Below, piece by piece: positions 35,001-43,649 of a stretch of 64,000 bases of DNA. Origin of the DNA: Paenibacillus sp. S150 (lineage in GTDB: Bacteria; Bacillota; Bacilli; Paenibacillales; Paenibacillaceae); assembly GCF_019352175.1 (NCBI RefSeq), contig NZ_JACBYI010000002.1, positions 364,934 to 428,933 on the forward strand, read 5' to 3'. The notes under the pieces were generated by a model. The model did not search any database and was not told the origin of the DNA. It worked only from the letters and a program-made list of their open reading frames with translations. The number at the start of each line of letters is the position of its first letter. Position 1 is the first letter of the stretch. The position numbers were made by a program, and so were the translations under genes.

Positions 35001-37046
35001 ACTGAACAACATGCTAATGAAGCGGGACGAGAGCGGCTTCTTCCAACTGGACAAAGATCTTGAGGCGGTAGCCGAATTTATGCGGGATGTGGAGCGGCGG
35101 AGCCTGGTTTTTGCGGACACCAAAGCTAAGGTTGATTACATGATCGAACAGGACTATTACGAGAACTTCTATGCGCAATACAGCACGGCGGAGATTGAGG
35201 AAATCTACAGGATTACCCATGCGTATAACTTCAGCTTCCCCTCTTATATGGCCGCCTCGAAGTTCTATACGGATTACGCTGTAAAAAGCAATGACCGCAA
35301 GCAATATCTGGAGCATTTCCCGGACCGTGTAGCGGCAGTCGCCCTTCACCTGGGCCGCGGCAACGCCGGTACTGCCGGGTTGCTTGCCCGTTCAATGATG
35401 GAGCAGCGTCTGCAGCCGGCTACCCCTACCTTCCTGAATGCAGGTAAGAGCCGGCGCGGGGAGCTGGTCTCCTGCTTCCTTATCGAGATGGACGACTCGC
35501 TGAATTCCATCAACTACGTGCTCAATACCTGCATGCAGCTGTCGAAGATCGGCGGCGGTGTGGCAGTCAACCTACGATCAAGGGTGTCGAGGGCGCGGCC
35601 AAGGGGATTATGCCTGTGCTCAAGCTCATGGAGGACGGCTTTTCCTATGCGGATCAGATGGGCCAGCGCAAAGGCTCGGGAGCAGCTTACTATAATATTT
35701 TTGGCTGGGATGTTCTGGAATTCCTTGACAGCAAGAAAATCAATGCCGATGAGAAAACAAGACTCAAGACCCTCTCCATCGGCCTGATCATTCCGAACCG
35801 CTTCTATAAGCTCGCGAAGGATAATGAACCGCTGCATGTATTTGCCCCTTACAGTGTGTACAGGGCCTATGGCACGCATCTCGACGATATGGACCTGGAC
35901 GACATGTACGACAAGCTGCTGGCTGATCCGCGTGTCAAGAAGAAGAAGGCCATGGGCGCACGGGATATGCTGACCAAAATTGCCATGATCCAGCTGGAAT
36001 CCGGCTATCCTTATATCATGAACAAGAGCAATGCCAATGCGGCCCATGTCCTGAAAAACGTCGGACAGATCAAGATGTCCAACCTGTGTACGGAAATCTT
36101 CCAGCTGCAGGAAACCTCGGAGATTGGCGACTATGGCCAAGAAGACGTAATCCGCCGCGACGTAAGCTGCAATCTGGCCTCTCTGAATATTGTCAACGTG
36201 ATGGAGCACGGCAAGCTCCGTGAATCGGTGCATGAGGGCATGCTTGCACTTACCGCTGTCAGCGATATGACCAGCGTCTCCAATGCCCCGGGCGTAGCGA
36301 AGGCTAACAACGAGATGCACTCTGTCGGCCTCGGTGCCATGAATCTGCACGGCTATCTCGCGAAGAACAACATTGCTTATGAAAGCGAACAGGCCCGCGA
36401 CTTCGCACGGACCTTCTTCATGACCATGAACTTCCACTCGCTGGAGAAAAGCATGGAGATTGCCGCTGCAACCGGCCGCTCTTTCCATGGCTTCGAGGCA
36501 TCCGACTATGCCTCCGGAGCTTATTTTGAGCGTTATCTGACTACGGATTACCGCCCGGTTACACCAAGAGTGCAGGCATTGTTCGGTGATATGTTTATCC
36601 CCTCCCCTGCTGACTGGGAACAGCTCCGGGATGCAGTAAAAGAGAGCGGCCTGTACCATGCTTACCGCCTGGCGATTGCGCCGACGGCCAGCATTTCCTA
36701 TATCCAGAATGCCACTTCGAGCGTGATGCCGATTGTCGAGCAGATTGAGACCCGGACCTATGCCAATTCAACCACTTACTATCCGATGCCGTACCTGCGG
36801 CCGGACAATGTGTTTTTCTATAAATCGGCTTACCAGATGGACCAGTTCAAGGTCATAGACCTGATCGCGGAGATTCAGCCCCATATCGACCAGGGCATCT
36901 CGGCCGTTCTGCATGTCAACAGTGATGTATCCACCCGGGAGCTGGCCCGTTCCTACCTGTATGCGGCGCATAAAGGACTGAAGTCGCTGTATTACACCCG
37001 GACCAAAAAGCTGTCCGTCGAGGAATGCCTCACCTGCTCGATCTAA
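34987..37046 (+). pseudogene. nrdE: nrdE, class Ib ribonucleotide reductase alpha subunit, with internal frameshifting deletion
   Basis: NrdE reduces ribonucleoside diphosphates. The N-terminal part (34987 to ~35575) is intact through the redox Cys in RGELVSCFLIEMDDS and SKIGGGVAVNL. The family then expects about nine residues (SKLRARGE-like) before IKGVEGAAKGIMPVLKLMED. Here the DNA jumps from GTCAACCT to ACGATCAAGGGTGTC. This removes roughly 25 bp and shifts the frame, and translation from the start would run out of frame to a stop at 35787. The rest is well preserved, including the thiyl-radical Cys in SNLCTEIFQ, VSCNLASLNIV and the C-terminal CLTC. The start is TTG 34987 with AGGAGG 9 nt upstream. 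I read this as an inactivated gene rather than a programmed shift. Confidence 0.85.
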
Positions 37047-37085
37047 ATGGAAGGCTGGAGCCGCAAAAAAGGAGACTGCACGATT

Positions 37086-38045
37086 ATGAGCGCTATTCAA
37101 GCTGTGAACTGGAACCGTCCCGACGATGACTTCTCTTTGATGTTCTGGAATCAGAATATTATGCAGTTCTGGACGGATGATGAAATCCCGTTATCCGATG
37201 ACAAAATGTCCTGGCTCACGCTCAGTGAGCAGGAAAAGGACTCTTATATGAAAGTACTGGGCGGCCTGACGCTGCTGGATACAATTCAGGGCGGAGTAGG
37301 CATGCCGCAGATTATGGAGCATGTGGAAGGCCTTCAGCGCAAGGCTGTGCTGGGCTTCATGGGCATGATGGAACAGATTCACGCCAAGTCGTACAGCAGC
37401 ATCTTCACCACTCTGGCCTCCACAGAGGAGATAGACAGTGTATTCCGCTGGGTGGAAGAAAATCCGTTCCTGCAATTCAAGGCGGAGACCATCTCACAAT
37501 ATTACAAAAGCATAGAGTCGCCCGGGGATCTGTACCTCGCCATGGCAGCCTCCGTGCTGCTGGAGAGCTACTTGTTCTACAGCGGCTTCTTCTATCCGCT
37601 CTATCTGGCCGGTCAGGGCAAAATGACCTGCAGCGGCGAGATTATCGACCTTATTTTGCGGGATGAGAGCATTCACGGGGTTTATGTAGGTGTGCTGGCA
37701 CAGGAGATCTTTGACGGACTCCCGGAAGACGGGCAGCGCGACCTGCACCAGACGCTGGTGGGATTGCTCCGCCTGCTGCATGAGAATGAAGAGCGCTATA
37801 CGGAGCAGATTTATGCTTCCATCGGGCTGGTGGACGAGGTCAAGACCTTCCTCAGATACAACGCCAACAAAGCGATGATGAATCTGGGCCATGACCCCCT
37901 GTTCGACGAGGAAGAGATTAACCCGATTGTCCAGAACGGCATCAGCACCCACACCAAGCAGCATGATTTCTTCTCCAAGAAAGGCAACGGATATATCCGG
38001 GCGCTTAACGTGGAACCGCTGAAGGATGAGGATTTCCAATTTTAA
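37086..38045 (+). CDS. nrdF: Class Ib ribonucleotide reductase beta subunit NrdF
   Basis: A 319-residue radical-generating subunit. Di-metal ligands are visible at D65 (LLDTIQGG), E96 and H99 (MEQIHAKSY), a Glu in VLLESYLFYSGF and E/H in LRDESIHG. The radical Tyr is Y103. ATG 37086 follows GGAG. The stop of nrdE lies 39 bp upstream, so it is the third gene of an nrdIEF operon whose first two members are damaged. With no functional partner encoded here, NrdF may be unused or may pair with another NrdE elsewhere. The frame itself is intact. Confidence 0.9.
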   Translation: MSAIQAVNWNRPDDDFSLMFWNQNIMQFWTDDEIPLSDDKMSWLTLSEQEKDSYMKVLGGLTLLDTIQGGVGMPQIMEHVEGLQRKAVLGFMGMMEQIHAKSYSSIFTTLASTEEIDSVFRWVEENPFLQFKAETISQYYKSIESPGDLYLAMAASVLLESYLFYSGFFYPLYLAGQGKMTCSGEIIDLILRDESIHGVYVGVLAQEIFDGLPEDGQRDLHQTLVGLLRLLHENEERYTEQIYASIGLVDEVKTFLRYNANKAMMNLGHDPLFDEEEINPIVQNGISTHTKQHDFFSKKGNGYIRALNVEPLKDEDFQF

Positions 38046-38084
38046 CGATACTTGAATTTCTTTTATTGTGGATAAGGTGCAAGC

Positions 38085-38335
38085 TGGAGCTAACGGGATA
38101 GCTGGGGTAGGAAAGTGGAGTAAAATGAAGTGAAGTGGAATTAGTAAACCTAAATGGACGGAAAAGCTGACGGTAGAAGAAATAGTGGGAAAAAGCAGAC
38201 TTCATTGAAGCCTATTCCCCTGAAAGAGAGAGAATCAGATAAATTAGGGGTCCTTTTTCCCACTAACGTTTGCGAAAAAGGGATGTGGAGAGAATTAAGT
38301 TCACTTTTTCCACTTGGGCTTAGACCCCGACATCA
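38085..38335. repeat. Modular repeat family A, copy 3
   Basis: Boxes AAGTGGAATTAGTAAACC (38133), TAGTGGGAAAAAGCAGACTT (38184), the complement of TTAGTGGGAAAAAGGACCCC (~38244) and TTCACTTTTTCCACTTGG (~38306) are spaced about 50-60 bp apart. A DnaA-box-like TGTGGATAA (38067-38075) precedes them. No gene is present between nrdF and the GNAT gene. Confidence 0.75.
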
Positions 38336-38395
38336 AAAAAGGTATCCTCCAAGATGTATTTCGATCCGTTAGTCTTGCAATGCCCGTTAATACAG

Positions 38396-38427
38396 AAAAA
38401 CGGCAGCCGTAAATCTGGCTGCCGTTT
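38396..38427. terminator. Bidirectional terminator
   Basis: AAAACGGCAGCC - loop - GGCTGCCGTTTTTT lies between the convergent nrdF and GNAT genes. The stem is perfect, with A and T runs on the two sides. Confidence 0.88.
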
Positions 38428-38456
38428 TTTCCTGTTCATTTAAGTTGCCGTATAGC

Positions 38457-38996
38457 TCACTCGGAGGGATTGATAATAGCCAGAACCTGATGATCCTCCC
38501 ACACGCCGTTGATCTTCACGTTGCTCCTGGCGATACCTTCTTTGTGGAATCCCGCATTCTCAAGCACACGGATAGATCCGGGATTCCTGGGAGAGGCCTC
38601 GCCTGTGATCCGGTGAAACTTCAGCACCTCGAAGGCATAGCGTACCGCCTGCTTCACAGCCTCCGTCATATAGCCTTTGCCGTTATAATCCCGGTCCAGG
38701 CTGTAGCCGATCATACAGCTCTGAAGCGGCCCGCGCTTCACAAAGGTCAGTCCTATATTGCCGATAATCCGGTCATCTTCCTTGCGGCAGATCACGAATT
38801 CATATTTCAGGTCCTCTGCCCTGTCGGCTCTCCCTTTAATAATCCTTTGGAGCTGCTGCTCTTCTGTGTAGAACGCCTCATCCGGACTGCTTGGAGAAAA
38901 TTTCTCAAAAAAATCCTGATTGCGCTTAAGCATTATTGTCAATTCTTTGGCGTCCGCTTCCTCCGGGAACCGGATGTACACCTGCGGCTCTAACAT
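38457..38996 (-). CDS. GNAT family acetyltransferase (RimJ/RimL-like)
   Basis: A 179-residue N-acetyltransferase of the acetyltransf_3 type. VYIRFPEEADAKELTIMLKR opens the fold. YSLDRDYNGKGYMTEAVKQA is the acetyl-CoA pyrophosphate loop, followed by HRITGEASPRNPGSIRVLEN, typical of RimJ/YdaF relatives that modify protein N-termini or antibiotics. ATG 38996 (MLEPQVYIRF) has GGGG 9 nt upstream and is preferred over the ATG three codons earlier. It is a single gene bordered by a terminator and decayed sequence. The substrate is unknown. Confidence 0.87.
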   Translation of the reverse strand: MLEPQVYIRFPEEADAKELTIMLKRNQDFFEKFSPSSPDEAFYTEEQQLQRIIKGRADRAEDLKYEFVICRKEDDRIIGNIGLTFVKRGPLQSCMIGYSLDRDYNGKGYMTEAVKQAVRYAFEVLKFHRITGEASPRNPGSIRVLENAGFHKEGIARSNVKINGVWEDHQVLAIINPSE

Positions 38997-39036
38997 CTGC
39001 ACCATCCCCGCAAACTGATAGTTTTAGATGATTATA

Positions 39037-39190
39037 TCACAGGGCGGCCGGTTCAAGCTCCGTTTCTGGTGTTGGCACATGTACGGATTGGATGAATTCC
39101 CGCACCTTTTCGGTAAACAGCTTCGCATGCGTAATGTTGGGCAAATGTCCGGCAGCCGGAATCTCCACAGCTCTGAATGTGAAAATGCGT
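39037..39190 (-). pseudogene. C-terminal relic of an alpha/beta hydrolase
   Basis: On the minus strand the frame reads FRAVEIPAAGHLPNITHAKL followed by FTEKVREFIQSVHVPTPE and a stop at 39037. This is the usual C-terminal block of alpha/beta hydrolases with the catalytic His in AAGHLPN. Nothing upstream of it (39190-39390) can be joined to this fold. It starts a decayed region that extends to 40118. Confidence 0.7.
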
Positions 39191-39391
39191 TCATGCAGGA
39201 AACATGGGCGGGTTAACGCCTATGTATTATTGGAGGAATACATTTGCCAACTACAGTTTCCCATATTTTGCCCTTTCGTGCCAGTCAATCAATGCGCTGG
39301 AGGCAGCCATGGGGACATGGAGGGATTTTAACCAACAGTGAAGCCTTCTCCAGGGTTCCCCTTACCTGGCATTGCATGGAGGACGCCGGGG

Positions 39392-40118
39392 TTATGCTTC
39401 TGCGATCTCAGGCCGGGAGGCTTTGAGCAGAATTCTCCGGGCAGGCACAACACGGCCTCCGGAATCTCTTCGGAGCCCCTGCACCCTGAATTTAACCAAT
39501 GCTGCGGTTACGCTGATGTAGCTGGAAGCCTCAATGTTCTGAACTCCGCGGCTGCCCAGCAGCTCCAGCAGCCATCCCGCGCTTGCCCGCGGCTGCAACA
39601 AATTCTTTGGAGGCGGTGCCGCGGCCCATGGCTCCAGCCCAATAAGCATATTTCAGCTTGTAATCCTCTTTAAATTCAGCACTGCCCAATTGGTCGGCTT
39701 GAAGGGTCTGGGCAGCTTGGGGCAAGGAAGAGAACGCATGGCTATCGGCAGGTGCCGGGTTGAGGCTCAGCTTCAACCGGAGCTTGAACGGCAGCCTTTA
39801 TCCCAACGCTTGGCTCTGCGTGCAGGTCGATGAATTCCGGCTCGGCGACAACCAAAGACTCCGAATCCCGCTGAATGGTTTTCACCAGTCCATTAAGCAC
39901 ATGGCCGGGGCCGACCTGCTTAAATTCCATCTCGCCTTTTCCCATCAGGAAGCGGATGCTTTCCGTCCACTTATGCTCAGGGTCTTCCAGCACAGCCGCT
40001 TCAGGGAATAGCCCGGAATGTCATCTGCGGTCTTGACATATTCCCTGAAGCTCTCGAACAAATCCTCTCCCATGCCCTTGTATTGGGAGCCTTGACCGGG
40101 GAAAAGGTACGTTGTCAT
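39392..40118 (-). pseudogene. Shredded pksE-like gene (trans-acting malonyltransferase-enoylreductase)
   Basis: Four pieces in order remain. MTTYLFPGQGSQYKGMGEDL from ATG 40118 is the start of a trans-acting acyltransferase. In another frame (39742-39993), WTESIRFLMGKGEMEFKQVG is the AT C-terminus. Next comes AEFKEDYKLKYAYWAGAMGR (39531-39776) and finally ALVKFRVQGLRRDSGGRV ... SRPEIAEA (39392-39649). The last two belong to the PfaD-like enoylreductase that follows the AT in PksE/BaeE proteins. The AT centre with its GHSLG serine and most of the reductase barrel are deleted. A full protein would be ~750 residues; ~240 codons remain. RBS AGAGGTGA is retained. It lies 16 bp after the pksC-like gene, the order found in intact trans-AT clusters. 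Confidence 0.8.
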
Positions 40119-40134
40119 TCAGTCACCTCTTAGT

Positions 40135-41100
40135 CTAAATTCTGGACAGCATTAACGTCTTCTTCAGTTTCTCTATGTTCAGTCCCTCTCGGTTGTACGG
40201 TGTTAATATCATGTGCTGCTGTGACGCCGAATCTTGTGCAAGGTTATACTTGACCATCGTAGCAAGCGTGCCGGACGGGCCGGCATCAATGTATACATGC
40301 GGGGCCGTCTGTTCCAGGCCGGATATGGCTTCGCGGAAAAGAATCGGATATCTGATGACATTCCAGAAGTAAGCATCCGGCAGCCGGGAGATTTCTTTTC
40401 CGTACAGGCTGGATATAAAACGTAAGCGAGGCGGCCGGCAATGGATTGAGTCCAAATACTTTTTGTATTGGGGACCAATCCCGTCCAGCATTGCAGAATG
40501 AAAAGCATACTGGACCGGCAGCTTCACCGAGAGGATAGAGCTCCGGTTCAATTCCTGAACCGCTTTATCCAGAGCTTCTGTACTGCCCGAGATGACAAAA
40601 TGCATGCTGTAGTTTTCCGAAACCAGGCTGCAATTTTTATGAATCAGCGGAATTTGCCCAAATAATGCGGGATCACCGAGAACAGCGAGCATCCCCCCTT
40701 GTGCGCAGCCCTCTTCGAGATATTGAACCTGAGCGGCAAGCATATCCACGGCCTGCTCGACCGAGATTATTCCCGCGACCGCGGCGGCGGCGAACTCACC
40801 CAGGCTTGTGCCAAGCACGTAATCAGGAACGATTCCCTCGTCCATTAAAGTACGCGCAAGGGCGTATTCCACCATGAAGATCGAAAGATGGGTTACCGGT
40901 AATTGATCAAATACTTCATTGACCTTCCGGCCGGCGTTGTAGAGCTGATGCAGCGGGCTGAAGCCCATTTGCCCTTCAATCCGCTCATCAAGCATGATCA
41001 TGCAGCTTCTGAATCTGGAATTCCCCTGAAATAAAGGGCTGCCCATCTGGTAATATTGGGAGCCTTGCCCCGAAAACAGGAATACAGTAGACGGCTTCAC
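40135..41100 (-). CDS. Trans-acting malonyl-CoA acyltransferase (PksC/BaeC-like)
   Basis: A 321-residue FabD-fold acyltransferase of the kind that loads trans-AT polyketide synthases or edits them. FLFSGQGSQYYQMGSPLFQG opens the protein, the active Ser is S99 in GTSLGEF, and the partner His is H201 in QYAFHSAML. PksC-type proteins have a GxSLGE motif like this and lack the Arg of malonyl-specific enzymes in some copies; specificity here is not certain. It begins 31 bp after the MBL gene and ends 16 bp before the pksE relic. The frame is intact although no synthase modules remain nearby. Confidence 0.83.
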   Translation of the reverse strand: MKPSTVFLFSGQGSQYYQMGSPLFQGNSRFRSCMIMLDERIEGQMGFSPLHQLYNAGRKVNEVFDQLPVTHLSIFMVEYALARTLMDEGIVPDYVLGTSLGEFAAAAVAGIISVEQAVDMLAAQVQYLEEGCAQGGMLAVLGDPALFGQIPLIHKNCSLVSENYSMHFVISGSTEALDKAVQELNRSSILSVKLPVQYAFHSAMLDGIGPQYKKYLDSIHCRPPRLRFISSLYGKEISRLPDAYFWNVIRYPILFREAISGLEQTAPHVYIDAGPSGTLATMVKYNLAQDSASQQHMILTPYNREGLNIEKLKKTLMLSRI

Positions 41101-41131
41101 GTTTCCTCCTCCAAATCTGTCTGTTGCTTGC

Positions 41132-41857
41132 TTATTTAAAGCTGAAAATATTTTTCTGGTTCGGTCTCATGCGAAAGTCCACAAAATGATTCCGCTTATA
41201 AATCTGAAAATAAATATTCTCCTCTTTGAGGCTGCCCAGAGTGTGCCCCGTGCCTTTGCCGAACGAATGCCCCGGGTACACTTTCACGTAATCAGGCACA
41301 TAGCTCTTGATCATTTGAATGCTGTCATACATATCCGATGGCGATCCTCCCGGGCAATTGCAGATGCCGCATCCCTCAGTAAATACCGTGTCCCCGGAGA
41401 ACATACTGTCATGCAGCAGGTAACAGGCACTTCCTGCCGTATGCCCCGGAGTCAAAAGGCATTCTATGACTGTATCCCCAATTCTGATGCGGTCTTTGTG
41501 TCCGAAACCGGTAAGATTGGGACTCTGGTAGTGATAATAATTGATTTCAATGTCAGACATATAGACCTTGGGCTGATACAAATTGACCAAAGGCTGGACT
41601 AAATTCACATGGTCTTCATGGGAATGCGTCAATAGGATCGCAGATACTTCAACGCCGATACGCTCCAGCAGCTCCGTGAATTTACGGATTTCCCAAGCAG
41701 GGTCCACGATCGCCGCCGTTCCGGTTGCCCGGTCAACAATGACGTAGCTGTAATTGAGAAAATGAAAAAAGCCCGTCTTGAGCTCATAAATCTCGCAGCT
41801 GTTATTCAAACTAATCTTCCCCCTGTCTTCCATCGCCTTTAACTGCTCACGTTCCAT
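41132..41857 (-). CDS. MBL-fold hydrolase (PksB/BaeB-like)
   Basis: A 241-residue metallo-beta-lactamase-fold thioesterase-like hydrolase. The metal motif is complete: H78-x-H80-x-D82-H83 (LLTHSHEDHVN), then TPGHTAGSACYLL, FSGDTVFTEGCGIC and VYPGHSFGKG. PksB/BaeB proteins are encoded at the start of many trans-AT polyketide clusters and are proposed to hydrolyse acyl chains from the carrier proteins. GAACGGGTCG-type sequence precedes ATG 41857 without a clear ribosome binding site. It is the first gene of the pksB-pksC-(pksE) operon, downstream of a long leader with an internal terminator. Confidence 0.82.
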   Translation of the reverse strand: MEREQLKAMEDRGKISLNNSCEIYELKTGFFHFLNYSYVIVDRATGTAAIVDPAWEIRKFTELLERIGVEVSAILLTHSHEDHVNLVQPLVNLYQPKVYMSDIEINYYHYQSPNLTGFGHKDRIRIGDTVIECLLTPGHTAGSACYLLHDSMFSGDTVFTEGCGICNCPGGSPSDMYDSIQMIKSYVPDYVKVYPGHSFGKGTGHTLGSLKEENIYFQIYKRNHFVDFRMRPNQKNIFSFK

Positions 41858-41918
41858 CGGGTCAATAAAGTTAGTACAGTGACGGGAGTTTACACGAAAA
41901 TGCTTAAAGCCTGCTTTA

Positions 41919-41952
41919 CAAAAAAAAAGAAATGGCTGGCCCCGGTTAGCCA
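41919..41952 (-). terminator. Intrinsic terminator inside the leader of the pks-like operon
   Basis: Read on the minus strand, TGGCTAACCGGGGCCAGCCA is followed by TTTCTTTTTTTTT. It lies ~60-95 nt before the start codon of the MBL gene, so it would stop transcription before the operon. Its location is what a LoaP-dependent antitermination system requires. Confidence 0.7.
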
Positions 41953-42115
41953 GAATGGCTTAACAAGACCTGCGCATTTCTCTCCAAGGAATAAACGATG
42001 TTAAAAATCAAGCTTCCGATATAACTGTAAATAATTTACATATTTTAGGGCGGTTCATCACCACTCACGCTTTGAAATACACGCCTAATGGAGCATTATG
42101 TACTTTAAAATTGTG

Positions 42116-42139
42116 CTAACGTGCCGAAACAGCGATTAG
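42116..42139 (-). ncRNA. Candidate leader hairpin upstream of the terminator
   Basis: On the minus strand CTAATCG and CGTTAG pair with one bulged T, with an inner TG/CA pair around a TTTCGG loop. It would lie in the transcribed leader ~160 nt before the terminator if transcription starts in the AT-rich tract beyond 42150. LoaP is known to bind an RNA hairpin in its target leader. Whether this is the one is a guess. Confidence 0.3.
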
Positions 42140-42440
42140 TCAATTGTAAAGATTGAACGTACGTCTATAACTGATTTTCACGAATATCGAATAGATTCTA
42201 TATATGTGTATATATTAAATATTTTATGTTATTTGCATTATGACCTAAATCACATTTAATGGTATTTGTGTTGTAAATTATGATATTTTTAATGTATTCT
42301 ATATTATCATGTATTTTCCTCGTTTATTGTAATGTTTTGTAAAATTTCAGCTCACCCACTTGAATTAATGTGAAATTTTGATATATTTCATATTAAGCAG
42401 TATTAATCTTAATAAATCCCATTTGTTATATATTTATAGG
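42140..42440. promoter_or_regulatory. AT-rich divergent promoter region between loaP and the pks-like operon
   Basis: About 300 bp of markedly AT-rich sequence (for example TATATATGTGTATATATTAA) without coding potential separate the two divergent units. Several -10-like hexamers are present, and none can be chosen with confidence. Confidence 0.4.
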
Positions 42441-42567
42441 CATTGGATTTGACCGAAGCATTGTACAGCCACAGCAATAGCACCAAGAGCCGCTTTTACC
42501 TTTTTCTTGAGACAGATAGTGTTAAAAAAGCTGCAAAGCCCACTATAAATTTATTGAGGTGTAGAGA

Positions 42568-43101
42568 ATGGTCAATTGGTATGCCTTGTTTGTGGAAAAT
42601 GGGAAAGAAGATCTGGTCCAGAAGCATCTGCATTTGAAGTTTGATCAGTGTGCCTTGCGGACCCTCGTTCCCAAAAGAAAAATTACAGAAAAAAAAGAAG
42701 GCATAGTCAATCATGTGATGAAGCAAATGTTTCCGGGATATATTTTTATTCAAACGGAAATGAACAGTGTCATATATAATGACATAAAGAGTACACTGCG
42801 GATCTACAAGCTGCTCAACATCGGGAACTTCTATGAGAGGAAAGAAACCCATTTCTCCAGCATAGCCCTTGAGGAAATGGATGTGATCCTGAAGCTGACC
42901 GGGTCTGAAGGCTATATTGATTATTCCACCGTACATATAGACAAGGACTCCAAGGTCACGGTCATATCCGGTCCGCTTAAAGGCTTGGAGGGCATTATTA
43001 AAAAAATTGACAGACATAAAAACAGGGCGAAAATTGTAATTAATCTGCTGAGGCAAAATCTGACTGTGGATGTCGGCATAGAAGTCCTGCGTCCAGAATG
43101 A
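42568..43101 (+). CDS. loaP: LoaP-type NusG paralog (antitermination factor)
   Basis: A 177-residue NusG-family protein. The N-terminal NGN domain (1-~110) has WYALFVENGKEDLVQKHLHL and MKQMFPGYIFIQTEM. The C-terminal KOW domain (~125-177) has KVTVISGPLKGLEGIIKKID. Core NusG genes sit with secE and rplK; this one stands beside polyketide genes, as LoaP does in Bacillus velezensis. There it lets RNA polymerase pass terminators in the difficidin and macrolactin operons. GAGGTG lies 8 nt before ATG 42568. It is divergent from the pksB-like gene. A weak terminator follows. It is intact although most of its presumed target operon is gone. Confidence 0.8.
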   Translation: MVNWYALFVENGKEDLVQKHLHLKFDQCALRTLVPKRKITEKKEGIVNHVMKQMFPGYIFIQTEMNSVIYNDIKSTLRIYKLLNIGNFYERKETHFSSIALEEMDVILKLTGSEGYIDYSTVHIDKDSKVTVISGPLKGLEGIIKKIDRHKNRAKIVINLLRQNLTVDVGIEVLRPE

Positions 43102-43127
43102 ACTATCTATTCAAAAAATGCTCCGTG

Positions 43128-43147
43128 GAAACTCTCCTTTGAGTTTT
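43128..43147 (+). terminator. Weak terminator after loaP
   Basis: AAACTC - TCCTTT - GAGTTTTTC follows the stop codon by about 25 bp. The stem is short and is followed by a T run. Confidence 0.5.
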
Positions 43148-43497
43148 TCAACTCCCATTCGCCCGTACATCCATCATCAGCTGTGTTTCAGCATACCGGC
43201 GGGAAGTGCATGGAAAAAATTATTGAGGCAACCGGTTAGGCGCATTGAAGACTCCGGGTTCATCAAGTTGAAGTCTTTTCTTTAAAAAATAAGAATTTAT
43301 CCTAATTTCGAAAGTAAGTATCCACAAATCATCTAAAAAGCTCTACACGAAGGGATTTCTTGCTAATAACAGCTTGCACCCAAGATGGTGAAGGAAAAAG
43401 AGGGGTTATCCCTTGTCCGATCTGGATGGGTTCAATTCACTTTCAAAATTCAGGTTTATATGTTTCACGCTATCAATTAGCCTTATCTTTCTCGCTG

Positions 43498-43630
43498 GAA
43501 CGGATACCGTCCTTATAAGGACGGCGCAGCCGGTTTCTTCTTAAAAGATCAGAATTTATATGTTTTGGGGTCCCCGCAAAGTACCTGAGTCATCATCGAA
43601 GCCAAGGCCCCGCTTTGTGGGGTTATTTTG
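43498..43630 (+). repeat. Composite repeat: module B plus structured repeat C, copy 2
   Basis: The perfect palindrome CCGTCCTTATAAGGACGG (43507-43524) with CGCAGCCGG is followed 27 bp later by the C element (43551-43629, AGAATTTATATGTTTTGGGG... to GGGGTTATTTTG). The C element matches 22043-22119 almost base for base in opposite orientation. The same B-then-C order is found there. Confidence 0.8.
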
Positions 43631-43649
43631 CGTAGAATATACGTAGGCT

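Noticed and set aside
35560..35620. Programmed ribosomal frameshift in nrdE
   Set aside because: No slippery heptamer or stimulatory stem is visible, and about nine conserved codons are missing at the frame change, so a deletion is the better explanation.
35514..36659. 381-residue open frame on the minus strand
   Set aside because: Antisense to the conserved part of nrdE; His- and Val-rich shadow with no family resemblance.
42443..42637. 64-codon frame overlapping the start of loaP
   Set aside because: It lacks a ribosome binding site and has no conserved features. Its 3' half is an alternative frame of loaP.
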